This document shows, one piece after another, positions 58,767-64,000 of a stretch of DNA of 64,000 nt (position 1 is its first letter; each line of letters opens with the position of its first letter). Source of the stretch: DASUAS01 sp036502765 (GTDB taxonomy: Bacteria; Actinomycetota; Acidimicrobiia; IMCC26256; DASPTH01); NCBI GenBank assembly GCA_036502765.1, contig DASXXX010000031.1, forward strand, positions 62,001 through 126,000, in the 5' to 3' direction. The notes under the pieces are model-generated. The model ran no database searches and had not been told where the DNA came from. It saw only the letters and a program-made list of their open reading frames with translations. Position numbers and translations under genes: made by a program.

Positions 58767-58803
58767 ATGCTAAACGATAGAACACACGACGTAAAGCTGT
58801 TCT
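58767..58803 (-). promoter_or_regulatory. Binding-protein promoter with AGAACA dyad
   Basis: On the minus strand -35 TTTACG (58795-58790) and -10 TAGCAT (58772-58767) are 17 bases apart, 35 bases before the start. AGAACA (58779-58784) and TGTTCT (58798-58803) form a perfect dyad around the -35 element, as an operator would. GATAGAACA at 58776-58784 is the 9-mer also seen at 47513 and 38523. Confidence 0.55.
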
Positions 58804-58863
58804 CTCCGCCGGACGCGCACCCCAGACGGGCGCTGAGAATCTGGCGACGGCAGGTCGGGCTGG

Positions 58864-58889
58864 TCGTTCGGCAAGAACGATGGTACATT
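58864..58889 (+). promoter_or_regulatory. Palindrome and -10 upstream of the luciferase-like gene
   Basis: TCGTTC (58864-58869) and GAACGA (58875-58880) are perfect arms around GGCAA, followed by the hexamer TACATT at 58884-58889. ACGATGGTACA here also occurs, in reverse, at 62703-62713 before the other luciferase-like gene. Confidence 0.45.
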
Positions 58890-58950
58890 TGCTGTTTAGT
58901 TGCACTCCAACGACGGCGTCGTCGCCGTCCCGGTCGTGAGGGGTCCACCG

Positions 58951-59805
58951 ATGGAAGTTGGTCTCAGCCTGTTCAGCGTGCGGCCGGACCGCATGCCCGA
59001 CTTCGCGGTGCGAGCCGAGGAGCTGGGATACGAGTCGGTGTTCGCGCCGGACCACGTGACCTTCCCCGTGCAGTTCGATTCCCCGTACCCGGGCTCGCCG
59101 GACGGCAAGTTCCCGTATCCGCTCGACACCCCGTTGTTCGATCCCTGGATCGCGCTGACGCAGGTTGCTCAGGTGACCACGACGATCAAACTCGGCACCG
59201 CGATCTATGTGTTGGGGCTGCGGCACCCGATCATCGCGGCGCGCGCGATCACGACCCTCGACGTCCTCTCCGGCGGGCGCACTGTCGTGGGCATCGGGGC
59301 CGGCTGGCTCGGTGAGGAGTTCGCGGCCCTGGGGATCGATCCCCGGACCCGATTCAGTCGTTTGGAGGAGTGCGTCGAGGCGATCCGCGTGCTGTGGACC
59401 GACCACGAAGCCGAGTACCACGGTCGGCACTTCGATTTCGACCCCCTGTACTTCGAGCCGAAGCCGGTGGCGTCGCCCAACCCTCCGATCCTCTTCGGTG
59501 GCTACTCGGACTCGGCGCTGCAACGTGCGGTGCGCCTCGGCGACGGGTGGCTCTCCGGCGGAGGTGCGCAGAACCTCGACGAGATCGCGACCCTCATGCG
59601 GCGAATCGAGGAGTTGCGCGAGCAGTTCGAGGTGAGCCGGCCGTTCCAGGTCACCATTCTCGAGGGGCGCCCGGAACCTGCGTTCCTCGCGGGCCTGGCC
59701 GAGCTGGGCGTGCATCGCGCTCTCGTCATGCCCTGGACCCGCAATCGCGACGCGTTCGCAGGCATGGAGGCCTACGCCGAGGAGGCCTGGAGCGTCCTTC
59801 GATAG
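58951..59805 (+). CDS. Luciferase-like flavin/F420 oxidoreductase
   Basis: A 284-residue luciferase-like TIM barrel with MEVGLSLFSV, AEELGYESVFAPDHVTFP, TTIKLGTAIYVLGLRHPI and SGGRTVVGIGAGWLGEEFAALG, typical of probable F420-dependent members. ATG 58951 follows GAGGGG at good spacing. It is 70 residues shorter than the enzyme at 45029. It is followed by a crotonase and an isochorismatase-fold gene in a plus-strand run. It could oxidise an alcohol or reduce a double bond; no substrate is indicated. Confidence 0.87.
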   Translation: MEVGLSLFSVRPDRMPDFAVRAEELGYESVFAPDHVTFPVQFDSPYPGSPDGKFPYPLDTPLFDPWIALTQVAQVTTTIKLGTAIYVLGLRHPIIAARAITTLDVLSGGRTVVGIGAGWLGEEFAALGIDPRTRFSRLEECVEAIRVLWTDHEAEYHGRHFDFDPLYFEPKPVASPNPPILFGGYSDSALQRAVRLGDGWLSGGGAQNLDEIATLMRRIEELREQFEVSRPFQVTILEGRPEPAFLAGLAELGVHRALVMPWTRNRDAFAGMEAYAEEAWSVLR

Positions 59806-59863
59806 CGCGACGCGACCGGAGCGCAGTTCACGATCGTCCTGCGCCGACTGAAAGCAGCACGAC

Positions 59864-60772
59864 ATGTCTTCGTACGACTTCGTCACCTACGAGACCCTCG
59901 ACGAGGGTCGCATCGCCCGCATCATGTTGAACCGTCCCGACAGCCGGAACGCACAGAGTCGCGGCCTGCTCGTGGAGCTCAACGCAGCATTCCTGGAGGC
60001 CGAGGCCGACGACGGTGTGCGCGTCGTCATCCTCGGTGGAGCCGGAACGATGTTCTCCTCCGGTCACGACCTCGGCTCGAAGGAGGCCATGGACGAGTGG
60101 CCGGGGATGCCGAACGAGCACCCCACGTTCCGGATCAACGGCGGAACGCGTCAGGGCGCCGAGAACCTGATGCTCCAGGAATGGCACTACTTCTACGAGA
60201 ACACCAAGCGGTGGCGAAACCTGCGCAAGATCACCATCGCCGAGGTACACGGCCCCGTGTACGCCGCCGGGCTGATGTTGATGTGGGCATGCGACCTGAT
60301 CGTCGCCGCGGAGGGAACCCGCTTCGCCGACGTGGTCGGCACGCGCCTCGGAATGTGCGGAGTCGAGTACTTCGGTCATCCCTGGGAGTTCGGCCCGCGC
60401 AAGGCGAAGGAACTCCTGCTGACCGGCGACGCCCTCGACGTCGACGAAGCCCATCGTCTCGGCATGGTCAGCAAGGTCTTCCCCGTCGATCAGCTCGGTG
60501 CACGGACACTCGAGTTCGCCCGCCGGATCGCCGCGCTTCCGACCATGACGGCACTGCTCATCAAGGAGTCGGTCAACCAGACCGTCGACAACATGGGTTT
60601 CCAGAACGCCCTCCAGGCGTGCTTCACGATCCATGAGCTCAACCACTCGCACTGGGCCAGCATCCACGACGACAAGATGCCGGCGGGACTCCCCGAGGAC
60701 GGCATCCCGTCGTGGCGCGATGCGCCCGCCACCGTGCTCGCCGAGAAGACCTCGGTACGCACCGAACTCTGA
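59864..60772 (+). CDS. Enoyl-CoA hydratase/isomerase (crotonase family), long form
   Basis: A 302-residue crotonase: LNRPDSRNAQSRGL, oxyanion strand LGGAGTMFSSGHDLGS, then an insert of about 35 residues (GMPNEHPTFRINGG to MLQEWHYFYENTKRW) before VHGPVYAAGLMLMWACDLIV. The insert and a long C-terminal tail make it some 45 residues longer than the usual 255-260. The Glu region reads TRLGMCGVEYFGHPWEFG. ATG 59864 starts the frame 58 bases after the luciferase-like gene. It is perhaps a hydratase or lyase for a bulkier substrate. Confidence 0.88.
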   Translation: MSSYDFVTYETLDEGRIARIMLNRPDSRNAQSRGLLVELNAAFLEAEADDGVRVVILGGAGTMFSSGHDLGSKEAMDEWPGMPNEHPTFRINGGTRQGAENLMLQEWHYFYENTKRWRNLRKITIAEVHGPVYAAGLMLMWACDLIVAAEGTRFADVVGTRLGMCGVEYFGHPWEFGPRKAKELLLTGDALDVDEAHRLGMVSKVFPVDQLGARTLEFARRIAALPTMTALLIKESVNQTVDNMGFQNALQACFTIHELNHSHWASIHDDKMPAGLPEDGIPSWRDAPATVLAEKTSVRTEL

Positions 60773-60797
60773 TCACCCGATTCCGAAGGAGCTAGTT

Positions 60798-61415
60798 GTG
60801 GTGGACCTCGCAGAACTCGTACAGCCGGACACGACCATCGTGCTCACCCAGGAGTGCCAGCGCGGCATCATCGGCGACCTCGCTCAGGGCGTGCTCCCGG
60901 GCGCATCGCAGGAGATCGGCCTGGTCGAAAAGGTCGGGAGGATCGTCAAGGCCGGTCGCGACGCCGGTTGTGGGGTACTCCACTGCGTCGCGGAGTTGCG
61001 CCCGAATCACCCGGCATCGGGTCACAACGCTCCGATCATGCGTGCAGCCCAGCGCGGTACGAGCGGAGCCGAGTGGGACCCCCGAGGGATGGAGATCGTC
61101 GACGGCATCGACGTCGCGGAGAGCGACCTCACGTCGGTCCGATCGGTGAACGTCTCTCCCATCATCGGTACGGAGGTGCCGACGTTGCTGCGCAACCTCG
61201 GCGTGAAGACGGTTGTGGCCGTCGGTGTGTCCGCGAACCTCGGCATTCCGCATCTCGCAGCTGATTGCGTCAACCTCGGCCTCCACGTCGTCATCCCTCG
61301 CGACGCAATCGTCGGGTTCCCGCTCGACTACGTCGACGCGGTCGTCAAGAACACCCTGTCGATGGTCGCCAAGATCTGTACGACCGACGAGCTCGTCGAG
61401 GTCTGGAGCAACTGA
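60798..61415 (+). CDS. Isochorismatase-fold protein with degenerate active site
   Basis: A 205-residue protein of the cysteine-hydrolase (isochorismatase) fold. The first catalytic Asp (usually DxQ) aligns to Glu19 in TQECQRGI, the Cys of the GxxTxxCV motif aligns to Gly149 (GVSANLGI), and the middle Lys is not evident. The fold markers around GVLHCVAELRPNHPASGHNAP and TLLRNLGVKTVVAVG are clear. GTG 60798 is six bases after GAAGGAG. Catalysis of the usual kind is unlikely; it may bind a ligand or use another mechanism. It is cotranscribed with the crotonase. Confidence 0.75.
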   Translation: MVDLAELVQPDTTIVLTQECQRGIIGDLAQGVLPGASQEIGLVEKVGRIVKAGRDAGCGVLHCVAELRPNHPASGHNAPIMRAAQRGTSGAEWDPRGMEIVDGIDVAESDLTSVRSVNVSPIIGTEVPTLLRNLGVKTVVAVGVSANLGIPHLAADCVNLGLHVVIPRDAIVGFPLDYVDAVVKNTLSMVAKICTTDELVEVWSN

Positions 61416-61451
61416 CGGTCGGCGTCGGTCGGACCGATCGGGGCCGCGTGA

Positions 61452-62657
61452 TCAGGCGGCTCCGACACCCACGCCCATCAGGTTCGCCAGGTTGCCGCCC
61501 ATGATCTTGACGGTGTCGTCGTGTGAGAGGCCGGCAAGGTCGTCGACGTACGACAGCGGATCAGCCAGCCCCTCCGGGTGGGGGTAGTCGGACCCGAAGA
61601 TGACACGGTCGGCACCGATCGCCTTCACCAAGGTGACCGAATCGTCTTCGTGGAACGGGTGGACCCAGAAGTTGCGCATGAAGACGTCGGCTGGCTCCTC
61701 GTCGAAGTACTGCGGGGTCATGTTGTAGGCGCGGCGCATGTGCTCGAGCAGCGGGAGCACCCAGCTACTGCCGTTCTCGACCGGCAGGAACTTGAGGCTC
61801 GGGAAGCGGGTCGGCAGCCCATGGCCGATGATTGCCGTGACCGTGTCCTCGACCGGACGATGCTGGATGGTGGTGAGCGCGCTGAAGCCGGTCTGCTGCA
61901 CGAATGGCTCGAGCTCGCCGCCGGGGATGCCATCCCACTCGTTGACGTACCGCGTGTAGCCGCTGTCAGAAGAGTGCAGACCCACAACGATGTCGGCCTC
62001 GGCGACGCGCGCCCAGAACGGATCGAACTCGGGCAGCGCCATCGATCTCGACGCGATCACCGTCGGCACCGGCGCCGGACGCATCAGGAAGATGCGCGCG
62101 CCGTGCTCGATGATCCATTCCAGTTCCGCGATCGCTTGGTCGAGCACGGTGAGGCTGATCACCGGGGTGGGGAAGATGCGATCCTCGTAATTGAACGTCC
62201 AGTGCTCGTGCATCCACCGGTTGAGCGACGTGACCACGGCCTGCGTGGCACTGGGATCGTCCCGGAGACGCTCCTCGATGAGGCTTGCGAGCGTCGGCCA
62301 CATGAGTGCACGGTCGAGCCCCTGTTCGTCCATGAGCTTCACGCGTGCCTCGGGACCGAAGTACGCGGGGGGCGTGCGGATGGGGTCGCCCATCATCTCG
62401 CGTGTGGACTTCCCTTCGGGGTTCCCTTCTCGGTAGTACTTCTCCCACGCGCCCGGCGGGCCCACGACGTTGAACGTCGGGTTGGGGATGAAGTTGCTGA
62501 TCTTGCCCTTCACCGCGATCTTCGTTCGGCCATGGACCTCGACGTAGTCGATCACGCCCTGGAACTCGCGGGGCAAGTGCTGGGTGAGGGCGTCCGTCGT
62601 CTCGTACATGTGGTTGTCGGCGTCGAACACCGGAAAGTCGAGATCGCGTGACGGCAT
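61452..62657 (-). CDS. Amidohydrolase-2 (ACMSD-like) metal hydrolase or decarboxylase
   Basis: A 401-residue TIM-barrel amidohydrolase_2 protein: VFDADNHMYETTDAL (metal Asp-X-His type), His in IVVGLHSSDSGY and the conserved Asp in VIFGSDYPHPEGLADP. It is a paralogue of the protein at 4242-5555 with a different N terminus. ATG 62657 follows GAGGAGG. It is divergent from the luciferase-like gene at 62768 across a TGTAC-type dyad. It could decarboxylate or hydrolyse a ring-derived intermediate. Confidence 0.87.
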   Translation of the reverse strand: MPSRDLDFPVFDADNHMYETTDALTQHLPREFQGVIDYVEVHGRTKIAVKGKISNFIPNPTFNVVGPPGAWEKYYREGNPEGKSTREMMGDPIRTPPAYFGPEARVKLMDEQGLDRALMWPTLASLIEERLRDDPSATQAVVTSLNRWMHEHWTFNYEDRIFPTPVISLTVLDQAIAELEWIIEHGARIFLMRPAPVPTVIASRSMALPEFDPFWARVAEADIVVGLHSSDSGYTRYVNEWDGIPGGELEPFVQQTGFSALTTIQHRPVEDTVTAIIGHGLPTRFPSLKFLPVENGSSWVLPLLEHMRRAYNMTPQYFDEEPADVFMRNFWVHPFHEDDSVTLVKAIGADRVIFGSDYPHPEGLADPLSYVDDLAGLSHDDTVKIMGGNLANLMGVGVGAA

Positions 62658-62703
62658 GATGGCCTCCTCGGTCTACCGTAGTGGTGAGCAATCGAACGAG
62701 TGT

Positions 62704-62717
62704 TGTACCATCGTACC
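62704..62717. promoter_or_regulatory. TGTAC-type operator candidate between amidohydrolase and luciferase-like gene
   Basis: TGTAC-CATC-GTACC differs from the palindrome TGTAC-N4-GTACA at 5578 and 26892 by the last arm base. It lies between two divergent genes, and like the copy at 5578 one of them is an amidohydrolase. Confidence 0.45.
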
Positions 62718-62767
62718 AGGCGGGCCGAGCGGTCGCCTCGCGGCGGCTGCAGAGCGGAGGGTGCGCG

Positions 62768-63712
62768 TTGAGGTACTTGCTGGGACTCCCGACCGACGAC
62801 GTGGCCCGCCGGGAAGAGTTCGGGACCGTCGAAGCCCTCGGCGAGATGGCCCGCACCGTCGAGTCCTCGGGGTACGACGGCGTGTTCGTCACCGACCACC
62901 CGATGCCGCCGGAGAGCTTCATCCGCTCGGGTGGCCACCACGCGCTCGAACCCACGGTCGCGCTCGCGGTCGTCGCCGCGGCAACGACGTCGCTGCGCCT
63001 GATGACCAACTTGTACGTCCTCGCCTACCGCAACCCGTTCCTCGCCGCGAAGGCGATCGCATCCCTCGACTCGCTGTCCGGCGGTCGCGTCATCTTCGGG
63101 ACCGGCGCCGGATACCTCGAGCCCGAGTTTCGGGCCCTCGGGGCAGATTTCGACGCCCGCAACGATCGACTGGACGAGGCGATCGACCTCATCAAGGCGG
63201 CCTGGACCGGCGAGCCGGTCGACGCCGTGGGTGTGGGATTCGAGGCCCGCGGCAACGTCGCGTTGCCGATGCCGGTTCAGGTTCCGCATCCGCCGATCTG
63301 GATCGGCGGCAACTCACGCCGCGCGCTGAGGCGCGCGGCCGAACGCGGCGACGGATGGCTCCCGATGCCGGCACCGAAGAAGTTCGCGAAGGCCGTACGT
63401 TCCGCTCCCCTCGAGACGCTCACTGATCTCGCGCGCATGCTCGACACCCTCCGAGAAGAGTCGGAACGGCTCGGTCGCGAGGTGCCGCCCGACGTGATGT
63501 TCGGGCCGATCGGGATCGCGTCGTACGGGACGCCGGAGTTCGACGCCTCGGCATACCTCGACCAGGTGGCGGAGCTCGAGCGCCTCGGGGTCACGAGCGC
63601 CCACGTGATGTTCTCACACCCGGGCCACGGAGGAATCGCCTCGAGAGCCGAGTTCCTCGAGCTCGCCGAGGGCTTCGCACGCGACGTCGGGATTGCCCGT
63701 CGAAGCAGCTGA
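62768..63712 (+). CDS. Luciferase-like flavin/F420 oxidoreductase
   Basis: A 314-residue luciferase-like barrel: RYLLGLPTDDVARREEFG, SGYDGVFVTDHPMPPESF, SLRLMTNLYVLAYRNPFLAAKAIASLD and GGRVIFGTGAGYLEPEFRALG. I choose TTG 62768, with CGGAGGG five or six bases before it; the frame runs open upstream across the promoter. It is divergent from the amidohydrolase and followed by an SDR. Relatives with this layout are probable F420-dependent dehydrogenases. Confidence 0.87.
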   Translation: MRYLLGLPTDDVARREEFGTVEALGEMARTVESSGYDGVFVTDHPMPPESFIRSGGHHALEPTVALAVVAAATTSLRLMTNLYVLAYRNPFLAAKAIASLDSLSGGRVIFGTGAGYLEPEFRALGADFDARNDRLDEAIDLIKAAWTGEPVDAVGVGFEARGNVALPMPVQVPHPPIWIGGNSRRALRRAAERGDGWLPMPAPKKFAKAVRSAPLETLTDLARMLDTLREESERLGREVPPDVMFGPIGIASYGTPEFDASAYLDQVAELERLGVTSAHVMFSHPGHGGIASRAEFLELAEGFARDVGIARRSS

Positions 63713-63768
63713 CGAACCGCCATTGAGGCATCGGCGCGTTGTCGCCGCAGGAACGGGGAGGAGACAGC

Positions 63769-64000
63769 GTGGGATTGCTCGAGAGCCGGGCTCGCCTGGA
63801 TGGCAAGGTTGCACTGATCGCCGGCGGTGGCGGAGGATTGGGGGCCGCAATCGCTCTCGACTTCGCAGAAGCCGGTATGGAGCTCGCCCTCTGCGATCGG
63901 GACGAGGGCTTGCTCGACCGGACGAGTCGGGCCGTCACCGATGCGGGGAGTGTGCCGCTCGTGATGGTCGCTGACGTACGCGAGCCCGAGAACATGACGA
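63769..64000 (+). CDS. Short-chain dehydrogenase/reductase (3' end outside window)
   Basis: The frame opens at GTG 63769, six bases after GGGGAGGAG, and is still open at the end of the window, so only 77 residues are seen. They contain the cofactor motif AGGGGGLG preceded by the LDGKVALI strand, then DFAEAGMELALCDRD, the acidic end of strand 2 that suggests NAD preference. The next segment, SVPLVMVADV, is typical of SDR strand 3. It follows the luciferase-like gene by 56 bases on the same strand. Confidence 0.85.
   Translation, partial: MGLLESRARLDGKVALIAGGGGGLGAAIALDFAEAGMELALCDRDEGLLDRTSRAVTDAGSVPLVMVADVREPENMT

Noticed and set aside
58732..58950. Possible small RNA or gene in the 219-base divergent gap
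   Set aside because: The two promoter/operator signals account for the AT-rich parts; no structured RNA or frame stands out by eye.
1..64000. CRISPR arrays, tRNA genes, insertion sequences, attachment sites
   Set aside because: No regularly spaced repeats, no tRNA-like cloverleaf, no transposase motif and no long direct or inverted repeat pair were seen.

Overview
The window is GC-rich, densely coding DNA from what looks like an actinomycete-type bacterium (Actinomycetota, possibly Acidimicrobiia; this is inference). The grounds are high GC, many GTG and some TTG starts, promoters that fit leaderless mRNAs, luciferase-like F420-type oxidoreductases, and the abundance of CaiB/BaiF CoA-transferases, paired acyl-CoA dehydrogenases and cytochromes P450. 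I see no tRNA, rRNA, insertion sequence, phage gene, CRISPR array or replication origin. No gene-free stretch exceeds 300 bases; the longest are 3403-3678 and 58732-58950, and both hold promoter- or terminator-like signals.

Nearly all of the roughly 60 genes are catabolic. They include five P450s, four AMP-forming acyl-CoA ligases, two heterodimer-type acyl-CoA dehydrogenase pairs, five crotonase-fold proteins, one MaoC hydratase, eight short-chain dehydrogenases (two cut by the window ends), four CaiB/BaiF genes (five domains), three thiolase-like plus DUF35 pairs, an aldehyde dehydrogenase, three luciferase-like monooxygenases, two amidohydrolases, a split branched-chain-amino-acid-type ABC importer with two binding proteins, and two closely related TetR regulators. 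The set fits uptake, hydroxylation, CoA activation and beta-oxidation/retro-aldol shortening of a hydrophobic substrate such as a steroid, terpenoid or alicyclic acid. Ring-cleavage genes are not in the window, so the substrate stays open.

Layout. 1-3.4 kb: SDR and cupin, facing a CoA-transferase/esterase operon. 3.6-6.1 kb: amidohydrolase and SnoaL gene, divergent from a DUF3237 gene. 6.1-14.1 kb: binding protein and ALDH, P450 and ligase, P450 and TetR. 14.1-16.9 kb: an operon of ABC ATPase, SDR and P450. 17.0-21.4 kb: a fused double CoA-transferase, a small OB-fold protein, a thiolase-like protein and an SDR. 21.4-24.3 kb: one gene carrying both permeases and the second ATPase. 24.5-34.2 kb: an acyl-CoA dehydrogenase pair divergent from an eight-gene side-chain operon. 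34.3-39.4 kb: second dehydrogenase pair, P450, SDR, crotonase. 39.4-46.1 kb: six genes on the minus strand, from luciferase-like enzyme to ligase. 46.3-53.3 kb: eight genes on the plus strand, from MaoC to a DUF427-thioesterase fusion, including the second TetR. 53.3-64 kb: Gfo/Idh oxidoreductase, cyclase, P450, VOC protein, second binding protein, two luciferase-like genes, a crotonase, a degenerate isochorismatase-fold protein, an amidohydrolase and a partial SDR.

Genes inside operons are mostly joined by 1- or 4-base stop/start overlaps (ATGA or GTGA), which points to translational coupling. Short AT-rich islands between divergent genes carry palindromes. The most notable is a 32-bp two-sided element found almost unchanged at 5562-5593 and 26876-26907, with relaxed relatives at 56819 and 62704. 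These suggest that the scattered operons are controlled together, plausibly by the two TetR proteins.
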